From the NCBI GenBank assembly GCA_027457205.1, contig DAIDTM010000404.1, forward strand, positions 1 through 9,098: a DNA stretch of 9,098 nucleotides, given 5' to 3'. Source of the DNA: Anaerolineae bacterium. Lineage in GTDB: Bacteria > Chloroflexota > Anaerolineae > UBA4142. The position numbers were made by a program, and so were the translations under genes. Of this stretch, positions 1 through 5,545 are shown piece after piece; position 1 is the stretch's first letter, and each line of letters begins with the position of its first letter. Under the pieces are notes generated by a model. The model saw only the letters and a program-made list of their open reading frames with translations, was not told the DNA's origin and made no database searches.

Positions 1-190
1 ACTCGCCGTAGCCGAGCAGATCGAGGGCGTAGACGCGGTGATGCGCGGCAAGCGCGGCGATGTTTTTCTGCCAGGTGCGCCACGAGTTGAACTTGTGATC
101 GTAGCCGTGGATGAGGACCACCGCCGCGCCCGCGCCGTCCAGCATCGCGTGGAATGTACCAGATGGAGTTTGGATGAACTTGCCTTCCAT
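1..190 (-). CDS. Alpha/beta hydrolase, N-terminal fragment (runs off the window)
   Basis: Translation from the ATG at 188-190 begins MEGKFIQTPSG and continues to VVLIHGYDHKFNSW and then VYALDLLGYGE before the window ends; 63 codons are visible. The LIHG segment (oxyanion-hole HG motif after strand beta3) and the DLLGYGES-like turn after beta4 are typical of the alpha/beta hydrolase fold. The nucleophile Ser, Asp and His lie outside the window, so the substrate cannot be named. A GGAGG Shine-Dalgarno sits 7 nt before the start. The gene begins 25 nt after the ilvE stop on the same strand, so it is probably co-transcribed with ilvE under the T-box. The family call is secure for the fold only; it could be an esterase, a haloalkane dehalogenase-like enzyme or a C-C hydrolase. 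Confidence 0.8.
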   Translation of the reverse strand, partial: MEGKFIQTPSGTFHAMLDGAGAAVVLIHGYDHKFNSWRTWQKNIAALAAHHRVYALDLLGYGE

Positions 191-215
191 TGGACGCCCT
201 CCAGTCCTGTCAGAG

Positions 216-1199
216 TTACTTTCCCTTGCGCTTGCTGCGCCGGGATGATGCCGGCGCCTTTGCCTTCGCCGGCGCAGCGTCGTTCACGAAGGTGAGCCAG
301 TGATAGCGATCAGGCACGCGCCCCTGAACGATCGAGAAAAATTCCTGCTGCAACTTTTTGGTCGCTGGACCTGGCTCGCCTGCGCCGACCTGCACGTGGT
401 CGACCGAACGAATCGGCACGATTTCGGCGGCAGTGCCGGTGATGAAAACTTCGTCGGCGATGTACAGCATTTCGCGCGGGATGTTCTGCTCGACGACGGA
501 ATAGCCCAGGTCGTGCGCGAGTGTCATCGTCGCGTAGCGCGTCACGCCCTTTAGGATCGACGAGCCGAGCGGCGGTGTGTACAGCACGCCGCCGGAAACG
601 ACGAAGATGTTGTCGCCGCTGCCTTCGCTCACGTTGCCGTACACGTCGAGCGCGATGCCTTCTTGATAGCCGTGATCGTTCGCTTCCATCGCGATGAATT
701 GCGAGTTGACGTACTGTCCGCCCAGTTTTCCGAGCGCGGGGAACGTATCGGGCGCCATACGCCGCCACGAACTCACGCCGACGTTGACGCCGCTCCGAAT
801 CGATTCGCTGCCCAGGTAGCTGCCCCACTCGAACGCAAAGATTGCCACCTCGACCGGACTGGTGCGCGGATCCAGCGAAAAGTTATCGAAGCCGCGATAG
901 ACCAGCGGACGAATGTAGCACGATTGTAGTTTGTTATCGCGAACGACTTGGGCGATGGCATCGTGAATTTGCGCCGGCGTGAACGGCACCGGCATCTTGA
1001 AGATCTTGCACGAGTTGAACAATCGCTCGACGTGTTGATCGAGGCAAAAGACGGCTGCGCCGCGCGGCGTGCTGTACGCGCGGATGCCCTCAAAGACGCT
1101 GGAGCCATAGTGCAGCGCGTGCGTGCCGACGTGCACCTTCGCCTCGTCCCACGCGACCAGTTTGCCGTTCATCCAGATCACTTTAGACTTGGGAATCAT
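216..1199 (-). CDS. ilvE: Branched-chain amino acid aminotransferase (IlvE, fold-type IV PLP enzyme)
   Basis: A protein of 327 aa that reversibly transfers the amino group between Leu/Ile/Val and 2-oxoglutarate, the last step of branched-chain amino acid synthesis, in the cytosol. Visible family motifs, counted from the chosen Met: HYGSSVFEGIRAY near residues 30-42, the PLP lysine K158 in GKLGGQYVNS, the cofactor-binding Glu E192 in SEGSGDN, a TPPLGSSILKGVTR segment, and ADEVFITGTAAEIVPI. K158 and E192 fall almost exactly where Lys159 and Glu193 lie in E. coli IlvE. The start is the ATG at 1197-1199 (MIPKSK), with GGAGG 7 nt upstream. An upstream in-frame extension to 1367 would translate the T-box and terminator and is rejected. 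The last ~20 residues are a Lys/Ala/Arg-rich tail beyond the usual family end. A leucine-type T-box leader precedes the gene, which fits its role. Confidence 0.93.
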   Translation of the reverse strand: MIPKSKVIWMNGKLVAWDEAKVHVGTHALHYGSSVFEGIRAYSTPRGAAVFCLDQHVERLFNSCKIFKMPVPFTPAQIHDAIAQVVRDNKLQSCYIRPLVYRGFDNFSLDPRTSPVEVAIFAFEWGSYLGSESIRSGVNVGVSSWRRMAPDTFPALGKLGGQYVNSQFIAMEANDHGYQEGIALDVYGNVSEGSGDNIFVVSGGVLYTPPLGSSILKGVTRYATMTLAHDLGYSVVEQNIPREMLYIADEVFITGTAAEIVPIRSVDHVQVGAGEPGPATKKLQQEFFSIVQGRVPDRYHWLTFVNDAAPAKAKAPASSRRSKRKGK

Positions 1200-1264
1200 C
1201 CAATAACCTCCATCAGTATTCGGGTCTCGATTCCGAGACGCGCAAGCAACGCTGCTCGCCAAAC

Positions 1265-1294
1265 AAAAAACCTCCGCCCTCAAAGGGACGAAGG
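1265..1294 (-). terminator. Intrinsic terminator of the T-box leader
   Basis: Minus strand: CCTTCG, a bulged T, CCC, loop TTTGA, GGG, CGGAGG, then six T residues. The stem has nine base pairs. The 5' arm (CGTCCC) is also the partner of AGGG in the T-box antiterminator, so the two structures exclude each other as expected. Confidence 0.9.
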
Positions 1295-1319
1295 TCGATC
1301 TCCGCGGTACCACCCTCAT

Positions 1320-1396
1320 TAGGTCGATAGGTTGTTGGGTTGTTAGGTGGTTGGGTTGCTTTCCCAAACCACCGAACTACCAGACTACCTAACTTC
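1320..1396. repeat. GGTTG-rich imperfect palindrome inside the T-box leader
   Basis: The left part is a run of degenerate GGTTG/GGTGG units and the right part a run of CCAAC/CTACC units of opposite sense. The core pairs as GGTGGTTGGG (1346-1355) with CCCAAACCACC (1363-1373), one base bulged. It sits between the stem II region and the antiterminator, where stem III of a T-box is expected, so it would fold as an enlarged stem III in the RNA. The repetitive texture differs from the rest of the leader and looks like an acquired intergenic repeat. Confidence 0.6.
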
Positions 1397-1570
1397 CTCA
1401 CTTGGTCGATGCGTTAACGGACATCACTCCGGCGTCTGCTACTTGATTCACCGCCGCGGCTCCCGGGCGAGTTCGGTCTGGATGGCGTTCCTCGTCTACG
1501 CCGTCGCTGGGCTTGCACCTTGTCTTTCCCAGCTCGCTGCGAGGATGACCTACTACTCCCGCTCATCGCC

Positions 1571-1636
1571 ATTTCAGATTTATGATTTATGATTTCAGAT
1601 TTTGTGCTCACGCAATCCGCATCATAAATCTGAAAT
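1571..1636. repeat. AT-rich palindromic repeat, copy 2
   Basis: ATTTCAGATTTATGAT at 1571-1586 is perfectly complementary to ATCATAAATCTGAAAT at 1621-1636. The spacer contains another ATGATTTCAGATTT unit (1589-1602), which is also present in the copy between the two tRNA genes. It fills the gap between the 3' end of tRNA-Ala(GGC) and the T-box stem I, so any dedicated ilvE promoter would have to lie within it; I see no convincing one. Confidence 0.7.
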
Positions 1637-1642
1637 TTCGTG

Positions 1643-1715
1643 TGGAGCTGATGGGATTCGAACCCACTACCTCTTCAATGCCATTGAAGCGCTCTCCCAA
1701 TTGAGCTACAGCCCC
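1643..1715 (-). tRNA. tRNA-Ala (anticodon GGC)
   Basis: A 73-nt cloverleaf on the minus strand. Acceptor GGGGCTG/CAGCTCC, D arm GCTC/GAGC, anticodon stem CTTCA/TGAAG with loop ATGGCAT (anticodon GGC, reading GCC/GCU), T arm GTGGG-TTCGAAT-CCCAT, discriminator A. The acceptor has the G3-U70 wobble that marks alanine tRNAs. The 3' CCA is not encoded (CAC follows), so it must be added after transcription. It differs from the neighbouring tRNA-Ala(CGC) at five positions, one of them a compensated acceptor pair. Confidence 0.97.
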
Positions 1716-1720
1716 GAATC

Positions 1721-1789
1721 AATTTTAGATTTATGATTTCAGATTTAGGATTGGCTGAAACGCAAATCTGAAATCATAAATCTTAAATT
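1721..1789. repeat. AT-rich palindromic repeat, copy 1, between the two tRNA-Ala genes
   Basis: The 26-base arm at 1721-1746 pairs with 1764-1789 with a single mismatch (25 of 26), separated by 17 bases. The core unit ATTTATGATTTCAGATTT is shared with the copy at 1571-1636. The transcript of the tRNA pair would carry this as a long hairpin in the spacer, a possible processing site. It also looks like a short mobile or homogenised intergenic element. Confidence 0.8.
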
Positions 1790-1796
1790 CCCCTTG

Positions 1797-1869
1797 TGGA
1801 GCCGATGGGATTCGAACCCACTACCTCTTCAGTGCGATTGAAGCGCTCTCCCAACTGAGCTACGGCCCC
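1797..1869 (-). tRNA. tRNA-Ala (anticodon CGC)
   Basis: A 73-nt cloverleaf on the minus strand. Acceptor GGGGCCG/CGGCTCC with the G3-U70 alanine identity pair, D arm GCTC/GAGC, anticodon stem CTTCA/TGAAG with loop ATCGCAC (anticodon CGC, reading GCG), T arm identical to its neighbour, discriminator A, no encoded CCA. It is first in the tandem, about 6 nt after the likely transcription start of the promoter at 1882-1910. The very high identity to tRNA-Ala(GGC) points to a duplication followed by a change at position 34. Confidence 0.97.
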
Positions 1870-1881
1870 GAACGTGAAGCC

Positions 1882-1910
1882 AGTATATGCAATTGAGCGC
1901 GGATTGTCAA
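1882..1910 (-). promoter_or_regulatory. Sigma70-type promoter for the tRNA-Ala pair
   Basis: Minus strand: -35 TTGACA (1905-1910, perfect), 17-bp spacer, -10 TATACT (1882-1887, five of six). The predicted start is near 1875, just before the tRNA 5' end at 1869. It lies in the 42-bp gap after the coxE stop, with no terminator between. Confidence 0.85.
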
Positions 1911-1911
1911 A

Positions 1912-3144
1912 TCAGATTGCGCTGATCGCCCTTGGGCGCTGTCGCCGCGCGGGTCGTGTCCGATCGAGTTGAGAGAGCGCGCGTCCCAGCGCTTCGAGAC
2001 TCTCCAGGTTGTGCACCGGCAAAAAATCGTCCACGTACGGCAGCGCGGCTTGCAAACCTTGGGTGAGCGGCTGATAATCCGGCAGCGCGAGGAGCGGGTT
2101 CAGCCAGATGAGCCGATAACAACTGCGCTGCAACCGTTCCATTTCCTGCCGCAACACCTGCGTATCGCCGCGATCCCAACCATCGCTGATGATGAGCACG
2201 ATCGCGCCGTGCGCGGCGACGCGGCGCGCCCAGACATAATTGAACGTCTTGAGCGTCTCGCCGATGCGCGTCCCGCCGCCCCAGTCTTCGACGACCTTGA
2301 CCACTTCGCCGATGGCTTCGTCAATGTCCTTGCGCTGGATTTGACGCGTCACGCGCGTCATCCGCGTACCGAACAAAAACGCTTCGACGTGATCCAAACC
2401 GGTAGACGTGTCCGATGCCAGCGTCCCGTTGGACAGCGTGTGGATGAAATGCAGCAACATCCGCGCGTAGCGCTCCATCGAGCCGCTGATATCGCAGAGA
2501 ACGACGAGCGGGCGCGGCTTGAATTTCGTCCGTTTCCACGCGAGGTCGAGAAATTCTCCGCCGTACTTGATATTTCGCCGGACGATGCGGCGCATGTCGA
2601 GATGCTCGCCGCGCCAGACGCGCTCCTTGCGCCGCGTCGCGCGCTCGCCGATGCGCCATTTCATCGCCGCCATCAAGTGCTTGGCTTGCTGCGTTTCCTC
2701 CCACGTGAACGCTTCGAAATTCTTTTTCCGCAAAACCTCGATTGGGCTAAACGTCTGCTGCGCATCGATCAGCACCCGCTCGGTTTTGCGCGCGTGCTTG
2801 ATTTCGTTGGACTCGGCGTCCAACGGAATCTCGCGGTACGAGACGTTTGGCGTCCGCAGCGATTTCGATTGCAGCGCCGGGTGCGGCGTCGCGGGTGCTG
2901 CAATCGGCTCGGACGCGCGCGCCTGCCAGAAGAGCCGAAACGCGAGATCGAATTGGGCGAGGTCGGCGCGGCGATGCACGAACAACGCGCGCGCGGCGTG
3001 ATAGAAATCGTCACGCTTGCCCACGTCGATGTATTCGAGCGCGGCGGCGAGGTCGATCACTTGCGCGGGACCGGCATCCAACCCGACGGAACGCAACAAC
3101 CGCCCAAAGCGGACGAGGTTCTTGAGCAAAAAAGAGTCTGTCAC
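1912..3144 (-). CDS. coxE: CoxE-like von Willebrand factor A domain protein
   Basis: A 410-aa cytosolic or peripheral protein with an N-terminal helical part and a C-terminal VWA domain. The MIDAS metal site is visible as DISGS (218-222), the Thr of GGTRIG (about 292) and the Asp of SDGWDRGD (320-327). Proteins of this family work with a MoxR-type AAA+ ATPase in maturation of the molybdenum centre of CO dehydrogenase; in this window its partner is the preceding coxD. The start is GTG at 3142-3144, overlapping the coxD stop as GTGA, which implies translational coupling. The C-terminus is Arg-rich. No terminator follows; the tRNA promoter begins right after the stop. The family is clear. The precise role is known only from the family and the neighbourhood. 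Confidence 0.9.
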   Translation of the reverse strand: MTDSFLLKNLVRFGRLLRSVGLDAGPAQVIDLAAALEYIDVGKRDDFYHAARALFVHRRADLAQFDLAFRLFWQARASEPIAAPATPHPALQSKSLRTPNVSYREIPLDAESNEIKHARKTERVLIDAQQTFSPIEVLRKKNFEAFTWEETQQAKHLMAAMKWRIGERATRRKERVWRGEHLDMRRIVRRNIKYGGEFLDLAWKRTKFKPRPLVVLCDISGSMERYARMLLHFIHTLSNGTLASDTSTGLDHVEAFLFGTRMTRVTRQIQRKDIDEAIGEVVKVVEDWGGGTRIGETLKTFNYVWARRVAAHGAIVLIISDGWDRGDTQVLRQEMERLQRSCYRLIWLNPLLALPDYQPLTQGLQAALPYVDDFLPVHNLESLEALGRALSQLDRTRPARRQRPRAISAI

Positions 3145-4022
3145 GGTCGCCTTGCTCGCTCCAGCAATTCACGTGCGATGTTGCCTTGCACCTTAGCCAC
3201 GTCGTCTTGATATTTCAGCAGCGCGCCCAGCGTGTCGTTGACGACGCCCTCGCTAAGGTCTTTTTGGTCGAGCGCAACGAGCGCGGCAGACCAATCCAGC
3301 GTTTCGGCGACGCCGGGAAGTTTGTAGAGTTCGACGCGGCGCAGTTCTTGCACAAACTTGACGACTTGCTGCGCCAGGCGTTCGGGCGCATCGGGGATTT
3401 TGGTGAGGACGATGCGATATTCTTTTTCGAAATTTGGATAATCGATCCAGTAGTACAGGCAGCGGCGTTTTAGCGCGTCGTGCACCTCGCGCGTGCGATT
3501 GGACGTGATGACCGTGATGGGCGGATGCGCTGCCTTGACCGTGCCAATTTCTGGAATGGTGATCTGCCAGTCCGACAAGAGTTCGAGCAGGTACGCTTCA
3601 AATTCCTCATCGCTCCGATCGATCTCGTCGATGAGCAGCACCGGGGCTTGAAGATTGTCTTCGATGGCTTGCAGTAACGGGCGTTTAATCAGAAACTCGG
3701 ATCCAAAAATTTCCTTCTGCGCTTCCGACCGCGTCGTGCCGGTCGCTTCCAACATTCGGATTTGGAGCATCTGACGCGTATAGTTCCATTCGTAGACGGC
3801 GGCGTTGATATCCAACCCTTCGTAGCATTGCAGGCGGATGAGATGCGTCCCTAGAATTTCGGTCAGCACCTTGGCGACTTCAGTCTTGCCGACGCCGGCT
3901 TCACCTTCCAGGAACAGCGGCTTGTTCAGTTTCAGTCCCAGATAGATCGTCGTCGCCAGTCCGTGGTCAGAGATGTAATGATGCTGCTCTAAAGCATGTT
4001 CAACTGCGTCAACCGATTGCAA
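3141..4022 (-). CDS. coxD: CoxD-like MoxR-family AAA+ ATPase
   Basis: A protein of about 293 aa from the AAA+ MoxR group, which in cox operons helps insert or activate the sulfurated Mo-Cu or Mo centre of CoxL. Counted from the start chosen here: Walker A GEAGVGKT (40-47), Walker B VLLIDEID (128-135), sensor 1 TSN (about 173), and an arginine-finger region KRRC (185-188). The start is set at TTG 4022 (MQSVDAVEHALEQ) because family members begin at this point, GAGAGG lies 8 nt upstream, and it leaves 16 nt after the coxG stop. A longer reading from TTG 4064 would add 14 residues and overlap coxG by 26 nt, with only a weak ribosome site. The 3' end overlaps coxE by 4 nt. Function is by family and context. 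Confidence 0.88.
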   Translation of the reverse strand: MQSVDAVEHALEQHHYISDHGLATTIYLGLKLNKPLFLEGEAGVGKTEVAKVLTEILGTHLIRLQCYEGLDINAAVYEWNYTRQMLQIRMLEATGTTRSEAQKEIFGSEFLIKRPLLQAIEDNLQAPVLLIDEIDRSDEEFEAYLLELLSDWQITIPEIGTVKAAHPPITVITSNRTREVHDALKRRCLYYWIDYPNFEKEYRIVLTKIPDAPERLAQQVVKFVQELRRVELYKLPGVAETLDWSAALVALDQKDLSEGVVNDTLGALLKYQDDVAKVQGNIARELLERARRP

Positions 4023-4038
4023 CGTGACAACCTCTCGA

Positions 4039-4512
4039 TTATTGTTTACGACTGCGCGCGGCAAGTTCAGCCGCCAATGCCTTCGTTCCGTGCTGCACGA
4101 AATGCTTGCCGACCGTATCGATCAAACGCTGCCCCACACTCGCGAGCGTTCCGCCGACATTGCCGGTGCCTTCGTACGCCATCGACGTTTTGCCATCCTG
4201 TTCCGTGAGAGTGAGCACCATTTCTCCACCCGTCCAATTCGCGCCGCTCTTGCCGTCGCCGCGAAAGCGCACCCACTCCGGCGCGCGCTTTTCCAGAACG
4301 GTAATCGTTCCGTCGTATTTGCCTTTGATCATCGCCACGCCAATCGACGCGGCGCCTTCGTACTTGTCGTCGGAAACCTGAACCAGCCGTTGGACGGTGA
4401 TGCCCGGAATCTTGTTCGCCATGTGTTTGAGCACATCGGCATCGAACAAAAGATTCCACACCTGGTCGCGCGGCGCGTCGACCATTACCTTGCCTTGGAT
4501 CTTCAAAGCCAT
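4039..4512 (-). CDS. coxG: CoxG-like SRPBCC protein (CO dehydrogenase subunit G family)
   Basis: A 157-aa single-domain protein of the SRPBCC/START-like fold, beginning MALKIQGKVMVDAPRDQVW with the typical FDADVLKHMANKIPG segment that follows the first strand in CoxG proteins. CoxG relatives are thought to recruit CO dehydrogenase to the membrane or carry a quinone-like ligand. This copy lacks the long C-terminal hydrophobic anchor seen in some CoxG proteins and ends in AARSRKQ, so membrane attachment is not supported by the sequence. GAGGAAG lies just before the ATG. It follows coxM after 81 nt that contain a GC-rich hairpin. Confidence 0.87.
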   Translation of the reverse strand: MALKIQGKVMVDAPRDQVWNLLFDADVLKHMANKIPGITVQRLVQVSDDKYEGAASIGVAMIKGKYDGTITVLEKRAPEWVRFRGDGKSGANWTGGEMVLTLTEQDGKTSMAYEGTGNVGGTLASVGQRLIDTVGKHFVQHGTKALAAELAARSRKQ

Positions 4513-4543
4513 AGTTGCTTCCTCATCCGGCGTCAGCGTAAGC

Positions 4544-4573
4544 GAGGGGCGACGCGTGCGCTCATCGCCCCTC
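4544..4573. other. GC-rich hairpin between coxM and coxG
   Basis: GAGGGGCGA (4544-4552) pairs perfectly with TCGCCCCTC (4565-4573) around a 12-base loop. No T-run follows on either side, so it is not a typical Rho-independent terminator. It could act as an mRNA stability or processing element separating the structural genes (S, L, M) from the maturation genes (G, D, E). Confidence 0.65.
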
Positions 4574-4593
4574 AGTCGCCAAAACCTGCCGAC

Positions 4594-5457
4594 CTACTTG
4601 GCTCGTGCGACAGCTTGCTGGATTGCGCGCGCGGTCAAGACCGTGACCAGATGCGCGCGGTACTCCGCGCTCGCGTGAATGTCGCTCAAGCAATCCAAAC
4701 CATCCGCTGCTTGGGCTGCCGCCGCCGCGATGGTTTCTTCGTTCAACTCTTTGCCGCGCAGCGCGGCTTCGGTCTTGGACGCGCGCGTCGCCGTCGCGCA
4801 CGCGCCGGTAATTCCGATGCTTGCTTTCGCGCACCTGCCTTTCGCATCCAGCGCGATCCAGGCGCACACGCCGGCAACCGCAAAGCGCGAGGCGGGATTG
4901 GGAAACTTGACGTACGCGCAGCCGCTGTTCGGCTGGTGCGGCGGGAGGCGAACCTCCGTCAGAACTTCGCTGGGCTTGAGCGCCGTCGTCATCAAGCTTT
5001 TGAAGAAATGGCTCGCGTTGATCGTACGCGCGCCTTTCGGACCCACCGCTTTCATCTCCGCGCCCAATGCGATCATCACCGCCGGATAATCCGCCGCGGG
5101 ATCGGCGTGCGACAAACTGCCGCCGATCGTGCCGCGGTTCCGTACTTGCATGTCGCCGATGAGCGCGGCGGCTTCGGTGATCGCGGGACATTGCTTGCGC
5201 AAATCTTTCGACGCCGCAATGGTCGCGTGCGTGGTCAGCGCGCCAATCGTCGCGCCGCCTTTCGCGACCTTGATACCGGCAAGACCTTTCACCTTGCCAA
5301 TGTCCACGAGGACGGGGGGCTGCGCCAAGCGCAGCTTCATCGTTGGCAAAAGACTGTGACCGCCGGCGAGGACTTTGGCGTCGCGATGCTTTTTGAGCAG
5401 CGCCACCGCCTGATTCACGGTCGTAGGCGCGTAGTATTCAAATTTGGCTGGAAACAT
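4594..5457 (-). CDS. coxM: CO dehydrogenase family FAD-binding medium subunit (CoxM)
   Basis: A 287-aa flavoprotein subunit of the molybdenum hydroxylase. It takes electrons from the CoxS iron-sulfur clusters to FAD and on to quinone or another acceptor. The two FAD-binding signatures are present: AGGHSLLP (31-38) and TIGGS (110-114) followed by ADPAADYP (118-125). The C-terminal CO_deh_flav_C region carries the expected GACATATRASKTEAAL stretch. Length is normal for the family. The start is ATG 5455-5457 with AAAGGAG 4-5 nt upstream, directly after the palindromic repeat that separates it from coxL. It is the third gene of the S-L-M order. Assignment to the family is secure; the substrate depends on CoxL. 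Confidence 0.93.
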   Translation of the reverse strand: MFPAKFEYYAPTTVNQAVALLKKHRDAKVLAGGHSLLPTMKLRLAQPPVLVDIGKVKGLAGIKVAKGGATIGALTTHATIAASKDLRKQCPAITEAAALIGDMQVRNRGTIGGSLSHADPAADYPAVMIALGAEMKAVGPKGARTINASHFFKSLMTTALKPSEVLTEVRLPPHQPNSGCAYVKFPNPASRFAVAGVCAWIALDAKGRCAKASIGITGACATATRASKTEAALRGKELNEETIAAAAAQAADGLDCLSDIHASAEYRAHLVTVLTARAIQQAVARAK

Positions 5458-5470
5458 GATTCTCCTTTAG

Positions 5471-5545
5471 AGACAACAGACATCAGATAACAGACGACAG
5501 ACAAATCCCCAGGGATTCTTGTCTGTATTCTGTTGTCTGTCATCT
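5471..5545. repeat. GACAGACAACAGA-type palindromic repeat between coxL and coxM
   Basis: On the plus strand, runs of ACAGAC/AACAGA units on the left (5471-5503) face TCTGT/GTCTGT units on the right (5518-5541). The centre is the palindrome AATCCC-CA-GGGATT (5504-5517). The whole gap between the coxL stop and the coxM ribosome site is this repeat. The element at 7910-7992 is of the same family: GATGACAGACAACAGA here versus GATGGCAGACAACAGA there, read on the minus strand. Confidence 0.8.

Larger units (their letters stand above)
1265..1570 (-). ncRNA. T-box riboswitch leader of ilvE, CTC (leucine) specifier
   Basis: A tRNA-sensing transcription-attenuation leader. Read on the minus strand it has the T-box sequence AGGGTGGTACCGCG at 1303-1316, whose TGGT would pair with the ACCA end of an uncharged tRNA with discriminator A. 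The distal stem I motif GGTGCAAGCC (GGTGNRAGCC class) is at 1510-1519. An F-box-like CCGTTA lies in the stem II region. Stem I shows a specifier loop: CGGG/CCCG helix below, AGTAGTA opposite GAACTCG, GGTC/GACC helix above. The specifier directly follows GAA and is CTC (1469-1471), a Leu codon followed by a purine. This suits control of a branched-chain aminotransferase by uncharged tRNA-Leu. The leader ends in an intrinsic terminator at 1265-1294. The T-box call is very secure; the specifier assignment was folded by eye. Confidence 0.9.

Noticed and set aside
1200..1367. N-terminal extension of ilvE up to 1367
   Set aside because: It would translate through the T-box sequence and the intrinsic terminator; family homology and a good GGAGG site support the start at 1199.
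1969..3210. A 413-codon open frame on the plus strand across coxE
   Set aside because: It is antisense to a clear VWA protein, is Arg/His-rich with no recognisable domain, and is explained by GC-rich codon bias of the real gene.
4024..5490. A 488-codon open frame on the plus strand across coxG and coxM
   Set aside because: It spans two well-supported minus-strand genes and their gap, with low-complexity Arg/Ala composition and no family motif.
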